Assembly: GCA_949825045.1 (NCBI GenBank)
Contig: OX463813.1
Span: 1,178,001-1,242,000 of the forward strand
Reading direction: 5' to 3'
DNA length: 64,000 nucleotides
Source of the DNA: Argyresthia goedartella
Lineage: Eukaryota > Arthropoda > Insecta > Lepidoptera > Argyresthiidae
Shown one piece after another: positions 41,301 through 52,707 of this stretch (position 1 is its first letter; every line of letters starts with the position of its first letter). Made by a program: the position numbers and the translations under genes. Under the pieces are notes generated by a model. That model saw only the letters and a program-made list of their open reading frames with translations, was not told the origin of the DNA and searched no databases.

Positions 41301-42130
41301 ACAGAATAAAATAATTTATTTATCTGTAAACCATGTACAAACTTATGAATGTAACTACGTTACGTGCATGGAGTGTGAAAGTAGCTGCACCAATAACTTC
41401 TGCTATGTAAAATCCAAACTATTCACTCTACACCATGCCTACCTTGTACGGTGGTACGGACCCATTCATGCGCGGGTTCGATTCGCACTTGACCGGTTTT
41501 TAAAACATGTTTGGCTATTGCACGACATCCGCCTTACTTGATGTTGTTGATAACATACGAGCGGCACAAGATAAAGGCTATTGGCTCCGTTTTAGCCCTT
41601 CTCGATATTTCAAGAGCCGTCGACTGCCTAACATTCCTCTAGTCCCATCTAAACTGTCGGTTTTGATGTAGGTTAGATAGCATGGCAACACTGCCTTTTA
41701 CTTGTAAACATTGTTTTTTTCTTCGTCCGATCATATTTTATACAGTCCATTTGTTCCTAGATGGCAAACCTCAATAACAAACCATAAAATCTGACATTTG
41801 TAGTGAAGAGAAATTGTAGTGAATGAACTGCCGAGATCTGATAGAAGTGAATGAACGAAATTTATTCAGGAATTTCATGATTGAGTTTGCAATTGAGTTT
41901 TCAATTGATTTTATTGATTTCACTAGCTGTTTTATAATAGTGCTCCGATATATTGTTTAAAAAAAGCGATTTCTATTGAATTTCTGTTATTAAACATGGA
42001 ACGAAATAAAACCAACTTGGGGTTTGCTCAAAATATATTTAGTGTCATAAAATGTATTAATAAGTAAATAATAAACACAGATAAACTATCTCATATATAT
42101 ATATATTAACTATGAATATATAAAGTATGA
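41301..42130. other. Mostly unassigned; contains an RT fragment and tRNA-like box
   Basis: At about 41485 a GGTTCGATTCG B-box-like sequence suggests a SINE remnant. At 41538-41640 the plus strand reads IRAAQDKG then, in another frame, VLALLDISRAVDC, a degenerate RT motif (ALLDFSKAFD type). From about 41650 to 42130 I see nothing. Confidence 0.45.
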
Positions 42131-42131
42131 A

Positions 42132-43920
42132 TCAGAATGTTCTAAAAGGTGATGGAAAAATCGTGAGGAAATCGTTAGAAAGACTAACAATATTCTTTCG
42201 TTCTTTACACTTAAAACCATCTTTTACTAAAATTAAGGAACCACCTCTTGTTTTAGTCTTTCTATTGAAACAGCTGATCACTGTATAATTTGGTATGCTG
42301 AACTGCATTGCACACTCTTGCAGCCAGTGTTCTGTCATACAAAGTATATCTATTCTTTCGCTTTCTAAAAACATTTCTAATTCTAGTTGCTTGCCAGAAA
42401 AGCCTTGTATATTTTGGTGCATTATCTTTAAGCCGTGCTTTTCTGTTGTCGGTTGCGGCAGTTTAAAGATACAATAGTATCGTTTGTACATATTGCCTTG
42501 TCAGTAGTTACATGCTTCTTAGTACGTGTACTAATCGTTGTGGTGATCGTTATACAATTACTTACTTCTGTTATACTGTTTATAACAGATTCTAAAATAA
42601 ATAAAGCTAACGACTTAGCTATTACGTCAGTGTCAATTTTAACAATAATAACTTTGATGTCCTCACTGTTTTCGTCAGTGATGTATTTACAAATTAATAG
42701 ATTTGTGTCAAAGAATACAATTTTTGTATTGCGTACAGTCATATTATACATATACATATTTAACCTATGAGTAGCATGCTGTTGCTTTCCATTCATTGTA
42801 TTTTTGTAAGGAAAAACACATAGAACAATCTTGCCCACTTCCAGATTAGAGAGAGCATCAACAAACTTTATCATAGTTTGTTTCCCTACACCTATACTAT
42901 TCTCCATATATAATATTACGGTTGTATCCTCCTCATATTTGTAGTTTAAAATGTTTTTGGCCATAACTTTGAAGGGGACATCGGGCATGCAATAGTTAAT
43001 AACCGTACCTACGCAACAAGCACGAAGAGCTGGTCCCATACCTACACCTAGCCTGTCCGAGAACATAACAGTCCTACGAGGTGTCACGTGTGAGGTCCCG
43101 GCCGGCGGCGTCGCTGTGCACGTCGTTGCAGGGCTGTCTGGCTCCTGGCACTGGCGCTGGTGTGCAGCGGCAGGCTGCGGCGTCAGTGGCGGCGGCGCAC
43201 GTGTGAGCTCGGCGGTGACGTCACTCGGGGCGAGCTGCTGGTCGCTCGTCACCATGTGCGCAGTGAGAGGACAGACCCGCGGCTGATATAAAGGGTCAGT
43301 CTCGGGCTCTGCGGCGGCGTCGGTGTCGTCACTGGGTGCGAGCTGCTGATCGCTCGCAGTATACTTGATGCGAGGGCTCGCCGGTTGTGGTGGCGCGCTG
43401 AGGCAGGCCCGCGGCTGATGTAAAGGATCAACCTCGGACTCCGCTGGCGGCGTATCCCCGGTGTCCAGTGCGACGATGGTGAGCTCTTCGGTGGGCGCGG
43501 TGGTGTTTTGCTGAGACTCACATATCTGGCAGTTTTCATGGATGCATTGCTGTGTCTGTTGCGACAACTCGAGTACTCTCCGTAGATTAGTATTGCTGTC
43601 CAGTATTATTTTGTTAAGTTCCACAATTTGTTTATTTTCTGTCCATGAATACTTGGTAACTACATCTTGAAGTTCTATCTCCAGTCGCAATATTTTCAAT
43701 TCTAAATCAGTTACTGTATTCTGATATTCCTCTGTCATTTCCTGTAGTAGTCTTGCTGAACCTTCAAATTTCTTATTTTCCGGTGTAGGGCAAATGTTAA
43801 GCTTCTGGATCCGTTTCTGTGTCTTAATGATAGCTTTATTTATTTTCCTCGATTTTTTAATGTATTTTCTTGTTTTTACCAACTGATGAGGTCGCGGATT
43901 ACGAGGGCGATGTCACTGAG
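42132..43920 (-). mobile_element. CR1-like LINE, 5' half (ORF1 plus start of endonuclease)
   Basis: A full-length ORF1 (42428-43882) overlaps or abuts the start of ORF2 (42150-42491: MHQNIQGFSGKQLELEMFL, CMTEHWL, RGGSLILVKD). The element stops inside the endonuclease near 42150, so everything 3' is deleted. Its ORF1 is GC-richer than those of the other copies, so it is a separate subfamily. Confidence 0.8.
42428..43882 (-). CDS. LINE ORF1 with coiled coil and degenerate SGNH-like domain, intact
   Basis: 484 aa. The N-terminus is basic (MVKTRKYIKKSRKINKAIIK). Residues 45-110 form a likely coiled coil (QEMTEEYQNTVTDLELKILR). A long Pro/Ala/Thr-rich linker with two copies of a HQPRAC/YQPRVC repeat follows. 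The C-terminal domain begins TVMFSDRLGVGMG, then VINYCMPDVPFKVM, ILYMENSIGVGKQ and IVLCVFPYKN. It ends at KSLALFILESV plus a read-through tail. This is the esterase-type ORF1 of CR1-group LINEs, thought to bind the RNA. The expected nucleophile Ser in block I is not there (SDR). Confidence 0.75.
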   Translation of the reverse strand: MVKTRKYIKKSRKINKAIIKTQKRIQKLNICPTPENKKFEGSARLLQEMTEEYQNTVTDLELKILRLEIELQDVVTKYSWTENKQIVELNKIILDSNTNLRRVLELSQQTQQCIHENCQICESQQNTTAPTEELTIVALDTGDTPPAESEVDPLHQPRACLSAPPQPASPRIKYTASDQQLAPSDDTDAAAEPETDPLYQPRVCPLTAHMVTSDQQLAPSDVTAELTRAPPPLTPQPAAAHQRQCQEPDSPATTCTATPPAGTSHVTPRRTVMFSDRLGVGMGPALRACCVGTVINYCMPDVPFKVMAKNILNYKYEEDTTVILYMENSIGVGKQTMIKFVDALSNLEVGKIVLCVFPYKNTMNGKQQHATHRLNMYMYNMTVRNTKIVFFDTNLLICKYITDENSEDIKVIIVKIDTDVIAKSLALFILESVINSITEVSNCITITTTISTRTKKHVTTDKAICTNDTIVSLNCRNRQQKSTA

Positions 43921-43955
43921 GAGCTTCAAGTTTTCGCATCTAAATTAAGGATTTA

Positions 43956-45300
43956 TTGCAAACTTCAGTACAACGTCACACTTCTTTAAAGGTGCTTAAC
44001 CGTGTGCAAGCAATTGCCCATCACCTCTATCACCTTCTAACACGCCTATCGCCGACCGAATCCGAATCCACGAGGCACCTCGAATTACAAGGACAGTTGG
44101 ATAAGTTACTTTTACGTATAGATAATATTTTAGATAATTTAAAAAGTGCATTGACCCCGGACATTAACCCCGAGGCCACTGCATCTACAGCTACTGCAGC
44201 ACGAGGCTGCGCAGCCACGCGTTATAATGCGGTAAACAAATTAGATCTGAAATATAACGGCAAGTCCTGTATTAAGGCGTTCCTGCGAAGGTTGGAGCAA
44301 ATACGTGCTTCTCGAGAGATCTCAGACGCAGCATTGTTCCGCTCGGCATGTGAACTGTTCACAGACAAAGTGACCTCATGGTTAGACGGAATTTGTGATC
44401 AGTACCATTGCTGGACGGACCTTAAAAACTGTTGCTTCGCGACTTTTTACCGGTTTATTACAATGAACGCATTTTAGTTAAAATTAGGTCAATGACGCAA
44501 GGGCTTGATGAATCTATAGTGAATTACGTCAGTAGTATGCTCAATTATTACTCACGCTTTGAAACTCCTCTGTGTGAGCATGAGAAACTTAGTATATTAC
44601 TACAAAATATCATAAACAAAACAACTAGCATTATTCCCTATAAAATCTATTAACGAACTTAAAGATAGTTGTCAACAAATTGAGGCGGCGGCTCAACGCG
44701 CCGAACGCTTCATGGAACCCAACAGGGATGTAAGTAAATCACTGGTTCACGACTTAGTTTACAAACCAGCCACTCCCAAAAGTGGTAGGGGCCCCTGTTG
44801 AGTTCTGCGTGCGTTGCCGCATGGATGGACATACCCTAAGGTATTGCAGGGTAGTGCCTAGGCTGGTCTGCTACCGTTGTGGTGAGAATAACGTAACAGC
44901 CAATACTTGTGTTTATCAAATACATACCTACATCTTAAATAAAAACCATATATCATCGGAGAAGACTAATAATGGTAACAATTTAAATTACCCAGTAATA
45001 ACTTCCAATCCGAGAACAATATATCTCTATTTACCCAAATAATGAAACTAACAAAATAATAAATTTTACCTAAATAATAAAATTTACTCAACCCACCCAA
45101 GTACGTCTCCTTACCCAACCCGTATATATTACAACCATAATAATGCTTTTTACCCAAATAATCAAATTTACCAAATTTACACAACGAATAACTTTCACCC
45201 AAATATGTTACCCCACTCAACTCGTATAGACTACAACCATAATATACTCAATTACCCAGATAATATATTTTTTTACCCATTTTGGCTTCGACAAGACACT
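43956..45300 (+). pseudogene. Gag: capsid-like region, zinc knuckles and Asn/Tyr-rich tail
   Basis: 43956-44477 encodes a helical N-terminus, then LDLKYNGKSCIKAFLRRLEQ and VTSWLDGICDQYHCW, the conserved gag capsid pattern. It continues after a frameshift in 44432-44653 (QGLDESIVNYVSSMLNYYSR). Two CCHC knuckles follow (CVRCRMDGHTLRYC; CYRCGENNVTANTC, the latter lacking the usual His spacing). Then comes a Tyr/Asn/Pro-rich tail in shifting frames. The order is normal for lepidopteran gypsy-like Gag. Confidence 0.72.
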
Positions 45301-45375
45301 AGCACACATTAAACAACTGGTACATTACTGGTTTCTTAAAATGAGAAAATTCATAAAAAATATGTCAGATCATAT

Positions 45376-46273
45376 TTGGAATGCGCGCGGAATAAAGATG
45401 TGACCGGTAAGCAACATGGTGAATTGCACCCAATTCCTAAGACAAAAATTCCGTTCCATACAATCCATGCCGACCAATTAGGGCAAATTGTTCGAAGCTT
45501 AAAAGAAAATTGTTATCTTTTAGTCATTGTAGATGGATTCACAAACTATGTAAATATTAAACCAGTTTGCAATACGAAAAGTACTACTTAAACAAGGGCT
45601 TTCAGGGAACACAATTGTGCTTCGGAACACCTACCAGACTGATAACCGACCGAGGTAACAGTTTTCGTATTTTCATTAAGGGCGCAGACATAAAGCACAT
45701 TTTAAATGCTGTCGCCACACCGAGAGCAAATGGGCAATGCGTAAGATTCAATAGGACTATTTTAGCCCGTTAACATTTAAAGATAATAAGGATGACAAAA
45801 ACTGGGAAGAATATAGTCTTGACATTCAAATCGGACTAAACACAACAATACACTTAACCACAGGAAAGCATGCATCAGAACTCCTGTTTCATTTAAATAT
45901 AAATATCACAACTGAAAACTTTCTGAGCGAGATCATAGATGGCCCTAGGGATCCTGTAACAGAAAATTTAGAACAGCCACGGAACCAGGCTGGCAAACGT
46001 ATCATTGTACCGCAAGTTAGAGAAAAAGCCCGCTACGACTCTAAGCATGTTCTGCCGGACCGCGAATATACGAATGGGGATTTATTTAGTGTAAAACGTG
46101 AATTTACCAGTGACGGTAAATCGAAAAAACTTGCCCCCAAATTTCAAGGTCCCTTTCGTATTCTGAAAGTTTTACCCAACGATCGGTTTTTAATTGAAAA
46201 CACGCCGTTGACTCGCAGGCATGACCAATGCCAGTATGAAAACTTGGTTGTCGTAGATAAAATTAAACCATGA
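45376..46273 (+). pseudogene. Gypsy-type integrase, frameshifted
   Basis: The first catalytic Asp is in TIHADQLGQI and the second in LITDRGNSF; ATPRANGQ(C)VRFNRTI contains the region of the Glu, where the usual E appears lost. The C-terminal part (about 46050-46273) reads KKLAPKFQGPFRILKVLP and ends at TGA, the GPF motif of gypsy integrases. At least two frame breaks occur, near 45590 and 45775. Confidence 0.75.
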
Positions 46274-46290
46274 ATCGCCTTTAACAGATA

Positions 46291-46535
46291 TATTGAAACT
46301 ACTGATTCGGAGTCCGATCATAACTCGGACGATGATAATAAGATCGATAATTAATTAAATGAGATCGTTAGATAAAATATGAATATCATGAATAGATAAT
46401 GTAAATGACAGTTTAGTACTAAGTATATATATAAATATGAAACCGAATAAGAAAACTAAATTACATTCCATTTAGCTAATGTTGTAAAATAGAGGTTCAT
46501 GAGTAGGATTGTATCCTCTATCCTTTGTTGTCATT
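46291..46535. other. AT-rich unassigned stretch
   Basis: Between the gypsy remnant and the next LINE. Nothing recognisable. Confidence 0.3.
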
Positions 46536-47665
46536 CAAGTCAAAATCAAACTCAAAGTACGCTATTACTGTAGGTATTATGTTACATATACTTAGCAAAC
46601 GTCCTTTTTGCCCCTTCTCTACATTGGACCACTGTGGGAGAAGAAGGGCGTAGAAAATCCCACAGATTGATTTTTAGATCTCTTTTAAAAAAGTTAGTTA
46701 GTTTAGAGTTTTTTTAAAAGAGATGAATAATAAGTAGGAATAAATAATTACAAAATTATTTTGCAAGGTCTGTGTTGAGCTAGATTAACCCCAAACAGTC
46801 ACGTCATTTAAGTAATCTTGAACATTGTAATATCCTTTTTTCGACAAAGTCGCTATAACAGGCTTTTTAAATTGCTCAAATGGCAATTTCAGAATCTCCA
46901 GAGGTATCTTATTGTAGTAGAGAATGCACTGACCCTTGAAAAAATTGCAAACCTTCGCGAGTGTAAACCGGGGCGCACATAGTCTGTAATTATTTCTTAG
47001 GTTAACAATACAGCTACCGCTAAGTTTGGAAAATGTTGTATGGTTCTTGCGTACATACATTATATTTTCGAAAATAAATTGACTAGCTACAGTTAGCGTG
47101 TCAATTTCTTTAAAAAGCTCTCTTCAGGAGTCTGTTTGTTTTAAATTCTACATTGCTCGGATAGCTCTATTCTGTAAAATAAAAATAGTTTGAATATCCG
47201 CTGCTTTCCCCCACAACAAGATACAATAAGACATGACACTATGAAAGTAACTAAAATATTCTAGCCTAGGTGTAGCCCCGCCCCATCCGTGTTTTGTCTG
47301 ATGTTCCTAACAGTGAAAGCCGTAGAAATTAATTTACCAGCTTATTTATCTATGTGGGATCTCCTTTGCAATTTAATATCAATGGTTATTCCAAGACACT
47401 TCGTATCATTTAATAATTCTAACGTATTGCAGTCTAACACTAAACTGGTCTTAATTTGCCTGTCATTTGGAAGTGAGAATTTGATACACTTGGTTCTACC
47501 AGCGCTTAACAAGAAATTATTTACTGTGAACCAAGTCAAGGTTAACGTATTGTCTTTAAATTTTTAACATCATCCAAATCTTCTTTTTGTCTTTCGATTT
47601 TGAAGACCTTTGAAGTATCATCAGCAAACAACTCTATGTCAGTCAATTTCTCCACCATGAAAGGC
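46536..47665 (-). mobile_element. CR1-like LINE fragment (RT C-terminal part and 3' UTR)
   Basis: The 3' tail is at 46536-46560. The coding remnant includes PLEILKLPFEQF and KKGYYNVQDYLND (46785-47060), upstream RT-connection sequence (47342-47539), and the FADDTS region near 47610-47640. It is homologous to 59300-60430 in inverse orientation. Frames are broken. Its coding end meets the 3' end of the next LINE copy at 47666. Confidence 0.8.
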
Positions 47666-48340
47666 AAATTCCAATTTCAAATTCCAAATGTCTTTATTTC
47701 TGTAGATATTTACAAATACTTAGCAATTGTAATTTTTTGCCACTTCTCTACATTGGACCACTGTGGGAGAAGAAGGGCGTAGTAATTTCCACAGATTGAT
47801 TTTTAGATCTCTTTTAAAAATTGCTTATGCTTAACTAATACAAAATATATATATATCATTATCATAATTAATAAGCAGGAATAAATAATTACAAAATTAT
47901 TAACAGCAAGGTCTCTGTTGAGCCAGATTAACCCCATATAGTGCCATCATTTAAGTATTCTTGAACATTGTAATATCCCTTTTTCGACAAAGTCGCTTAA
48001 ACATGGTTTTTAAATTGCTCAAATGGCAATTTCAAGATCTCCAGAGGTATCTTGTTGTAGTAGAGAATGCATTGACCCTTGAAAGAATTGCTAACCTTCG
48101 CGAGTCTAAACCGGGGCGCAAGTAGTTTGTGATTATTTCTTAAGTAAATATTACAGCTATCGCTAAGTTTGGGAAATTTTGTAAGGTTCTTGCGTACATA
48201 CATTATATTTTCGAAAATAAATTTACTAGCTACAGTTAGTATGTCAATTTCTTTAAAAAGCTCTCTTAAGGAGTCTGGTCGTTTAAAATTTTAAATTGCT
48301 CGAATAGCTCTTTTCTGTAAAATAAAAATAGTTTGAATAT

Positions 48341-48514
48341 TGATCTACCCTACCCTTTATTGATGAAATTTCCTGTCATGCCTTGGTTTGCTGGAAGAAA
48401 TCTCTTTTTAGAGATAAGCTCGCCTTTGTACATATGTTTTCTCTATATGTATCTTTTTTAAATAACTGTGTTCAATAAAGAATTATGAATTATGAATTAT
48501 GAATTATGAAATTA
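48341..48514 (+). mobile_element. SINE-like/LINE-tail insertion of 174 bp
   Basis: Flanked by TGAATAT (48334-48340, 48515-48521). It contains CTTGGTTTGCTGGAAGAAATCTC ... GAGATAAGCTCGCC ... TTCAATAAAGAATTATG and ends in GAATTAT repeats. It resembles the retroposon-like tail inside the satellite monomers. The repeat tail makes the exact right boundary uncertain. Confidence 0.65.
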
Positions 48515-48799
48515 TGAATATCCGCTGCTTTCCCTCACAACAAGATACCATAGGACCTGACACTATGAAAGTAACTAAAATATGGTAGCCGAGATGTAGC
48601 CACATCCGTGTTTTGTCTGATGTTCCTAACAGCGTAAGCCGCAGAACTTAATTTACCAGCAAATTTTTCTATGTGGGGTCCCCACTGCAATTTGCTATCA
48701 ATGGTTATTCCAAGAAACTTCGTGTCATTTACTAATTCTAACGCGCTGCTGTCCAACACTAAACTGGGGACCAGTTTTACTTGCCTGACATTTGGAAGT

Positions 48800-49482
48800 A
48801 GATAGATAGATAATTCATTAATTCATTGTTCGGTACAAACACAAAACATCATTGGTTATTAACAAATTACAAACCACACAAAATTAATAATGACAAAAAA
48901 CATCAAAGAAATTAAATAAAACAATGAGAATAATAATTATTAAAACAGTAAAATATGGAAAGTAAGGATCACTATGTTGCACTGTGACTGTAACGTGACA
49001 ATGAAATAGCCCGGACAGACGAATCTGTGACGCTGATATTCTGCCAGAGCCAAAGCGTACACAAAACACACAAATTATTACAGCAATTAAATAAAATAAA
49101 TAAAAAAAAAAACTACTAATATATGGAATTGAATTAATTATTGGAATTGAATTTGAATTTAAATTGAATTAATAGTGTATAGAATAGTATTGGTATTGTG
49201 TGACTCAAATTAGATGAAATTTCTGAATTGTATAATAAAGGACAAGAAAAAAGATAATATAATGTCGATGATTATGTAGTATTGTAGTCAAATAAAAAAA
49301 AAAGAATTTTGTGAGATAGGAGATTTCTTCAGATTATAACAAAGGGCATAACAGTTGTTTTAAAGTGCCTGCCTCCTCAGCCTTCTGCTGCATTAATAAA
49401 ACCAGCACGGCACTTCTGAAACCAGCCTTACTATTTAGCAATCGACGGGGTGGTGGGATGTTATTCCAGCACTTTGTGATGT
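48800..49482 (-). mobile_element. 5'-truncated LINE fragment with GATA-type 3' tail
   Basis: Flanked by GAAGT (48795-48799, 49483-49487). On the minus strand it starts with KCWNNIPPP and GFRSAVLVLLMQQ, the LINE ORF2 C-terminus also seen at 50620-51020. It then has a long AT-rich 3' UTR and ends with TCTATCTATC repeats. Confidence 0.75.
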
Positions 49483-50567
49483 GAAGTGAGAATTTGATGC
49501 ATTTGGTTTTACAAGCATTTAACAATAAATTGTTAACTGTGAACCAATTCAGGGTCAAAGATCATACTCCATTGACATCATCAAAATCTTCTTTTTGTCT
49601 TTTAATTTTGAAGACCAGTGAAGTATCATCAGCAAACAACACTATGTTAGTCAATTTATCCATCATAAAAGGCAGATCGTTAATATATACCAGGAATAAG
49701 AAAGGGCCTAATATGGAACCTTGTGGAACGCCAACTTTTACTCCCGATTCATCAGATTTAACACCGTTGATTTCTGCCTGTTGAATTCTATTGCTGAGGT
49801 ATGATCTTAGTAGATACAACGCTTTATTTCTAATTTCGTAATTATTTAATTTTATTAGTAGCGTATAATGATCAACACAATCAAATGCCTTCGAAATATC
49901 GCAAAAAACACAGATAGCATCCTGTGCGGCTTCCCATGCAGAATAATACCTGCATCCGTATTCGATTTACTCCTAGGGAAACCGTATTGCTTGGTGTGGA
50001 GTTGTTTTGTACGGTTGAAGTGTGATAGCATTTGATTGAGTATAGTCTTTTTAAAAAAAATACTTAGTGCTGGAAGAACAGATATTGGTCTGAAATATGA
50101 AGGATCACCCTTTTTTCCCGACTTGAATAGAGGTATAAGTCTACTTGTTACTAAGTTTCATGAGATCTGGGAAAGCTCCATCATCAACACATTTATTAAA
50201 TATATAAGCAAGGTGTGAGGCTATAACAAGTATTATTAAACCAATTATTTTGACTAATATACCCCACAGGTCTTCAGTATTTTTTAAGTTAAGTAATCTA
50301 TACGTTTTGACAATATCCTGGGGATATACATGATAAAATTTAAAATCTACATTACTGATGCTAGTGCTGTTTTTTAACAAATTCCCTGCTTCCTATGGAG
50401 ATAAAATTAGACGCTCTGTTGTGAGTAAGGGTATATTGGTGAAGAATGTTTCAAAAGCTCGAGCTACCTCAGCATTGGATTTAACAACATCATCACCTAT
50501 CTTTAAGCAGAAATCATTGTCCCTTGGTATAACTTTGCCAGTTTCACGGTTTATGATTTGCCAAACC

Positions 50568-51464
50568 TTGTAGCTGTATACTTGGTCGGTCGAAAAGGTT
50601 AATTCAACGTGTGCAAAACGCATGTATACGTTTTTGTTTTAAAATCCCTCCTAGATCCCATATCACCCCATTCTTGGATGCAGCTAAACTTCTGAACATG
50701 GAAGCTCATCGGCATTTACACCTAGCCAAACTTCTCTTTGGTGTAATACACTCGCGAACCCCACCCTACTTGTACACCAAGATAAAATGGGCGACCAGGC
50801 TACGTGGCGTGCACAAGCACATAATACTTACACCGGCGCATCGAACGGCGACTTTCCGCGGGAGTTTCAGATTTGCGGCATCTAAGTGTTGGAATGATAT
50901 TCCCCCTCCAGTCCGTGAAGCGGCTTGTAGGTGTGCCTTTGGGCGGAAACTCAGGGCACATTTGCTAGATCAGCAGAGACTACTCCTCCCCTCCGTACCA
51001 ACCTCACGCCGCAATAAGACTTGAGTCTGTGGTCGCTCATTGTCAGTGGGACCGAAAACCCAACACTTAAATTTAATGAAAAGAGGGATTGAAAAGCGCG
51101 GGCCATGTTTATTTATTTAACTTTTTGTATGTGTCATATATAACAGCCATATCTATATTTACCATTATTGTTACCTATTTTTTATATATTCTTTATATTT
51201 ATGTATTTATGGATTGTACCACGCCGCGGTCTGGGGCGCTCGCGAGGTAACACTTGGCGCTGACTGAAAATCAGCGTTGAAGGCCTGGCCTTCAACAAAA
51301 TGCTGAGTCAGACGCCATTTATAATGACAGTGACACACCACGACTGTCATTTCATTTTATATCATGTGTCAATGCAACTATTTATCTCTGTGTTTTGTTT
51401 CTTTGTTGTAATTGTACTGTGTTCACTGTCTTTATAATAGATTTTTCTTTCTTTCTTTTTTTCT
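50568..51464 (+). mobile_element. 5'-truncated LINE fragment with CTTT-type tail
   Basis: Flanked by AAACC (50563-50567, 51465-51469). It encodes the ORF2 C-terminus (50611-51024): LQNACIRF-like start, HLHLAKLLFGVIHSRTPPYL, HRTATFRGSFRFAASKCWND and IPPPVREA. A 3' UTR with the hairpin-rich AACACTTGGCGCTGACTG region follows, then TTTCTTTCTTT. Confidence 0.8.
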
Positions 51465-52394
51465 AAACCGTTTTCATTCTATTATTTGAATTTTGTATTT
51501 TTCTATTAATGTGTAAAGTTTTTGCAGTTCTACAAACCAACTTGAAAGTTTTGGAATATTTTTAAACATAGTCATGAATATTTTTATCAAAGTTATAGGT
51601 TTTTTGTTCATGAAGGTCATACAAGATATCTCTACTTTTACGAATTCAAAATGTTGCACAGTCATTAAATTTAGATTTACTGTTTTTGGCACTGACTTTC
51701 TTTAATTTAAAAACTGTATTGAATTATGTTTGAATAATGTTGAAGTCAGAATAGATTTTGTTCGGGTTCTGTTCATCAAAATCCGGTACTGGCAAACTTA
51801 TATCTTAGTTTTTCATATACGTCTCTAGGCCTATAAAATGATAGATCAGTCTTATTTTTACTAGTAATTGGGAATGAACTTGTTTTACTACTGTTATTGG
51901 ATGGTGAACAGTTAATTACATTTTCAATTGTGAATGCACAGTCAGAAAAACTTTATCTAAGCAAGTTTGGCTGGTAAGGGTAATTCTAGTCAGCTCTAGA
52001 AATACATGACATAAATTAAATGTTTTCAACAGAGTTATTAATCGTCACTTCAGTGTTGTTCAGAAGATCTACAAGCAGATGTACATTAAGATTGCCACAA
52101 ATAATTAACTTTTTTCTATTATTATAAAGTTTAATGAGGGCTTCCTCCATAATTTTCTTCCGAATATTTCAAAATTGCCAAGGTCTTTTTCATCTCTCGG
52201 AGGTCTGTAGACACAAACAATAATATGGCTATCCAACTCAACACTGGTTTTTATTTGTCTTTCTACAATAAGTGTAAGAATATCTTTCCGTTGTTGCACC
52301 TAAATATTTTTTTTACTAAGATTAAAGAACCACCTCTATTAGCAGTCTTTATATTGTAACAACTGACAATTTTGTAATTATTTATGTTAAAATA

Positions 52395-52654
52395 TATATA
52401 ATAATAATAATAAATAAAATAATTCTTTATTTTTTAACATGATACAATGTCTTAAATCTACAGAAACCCTGAAACCTGTGGTAGTATGCACTGTGTTACA
52501 GGCTGCAGTATTTAGTTAACTCAGTTACATAGGTCATTTGTATACATGTTACCGTAAAGAAAACATGAAAATAAGGTAAGTTAAAAATATGGTAGGTAAA
52601 AAATAGTTATTAGTTATTTAGACTCCTTGTGTGACCTGCTTGGGAGTGTGAGGA

Positions 52655-52707
<53 letters not shown>

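Larger units (their letters stand above)
43925..46290 (+). mobile_element. Ty3/gypsy-type retrotransposon remnant lacking PR-RT-RNase H
   Basis: A gag region with capsid and two zinc knuckles is followed directly by an integrase. No aspartic protease, reverse transcriptase or RNase H motifs lie between them, which indicates an internal deletion near 45300-45370. Several frameshifts and stops are present. No LTR pair was found at the edges. Confidence 0.78.
47666..52394 (-). mobile_element. CR1-like LINE, near full ORF2, with three nested insertions
   Basis: Collinear with 57500-60430 in inverse orientation. The 3' UTR and C-terminus lie at 47666-48330, RT at 48515-48799 and 49488-50567, the linker from 51465, and the endonuclease at about 51900-52390. 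Three foreign segments, each with its own target duplication, interrupt it (48341-48514, 48800-49482, 50568-51464). All frames are broken. The RT core GVPQGSILGPFLF and FADDTSLVF are still readable at 49562-49819. Confidence 0.85.
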
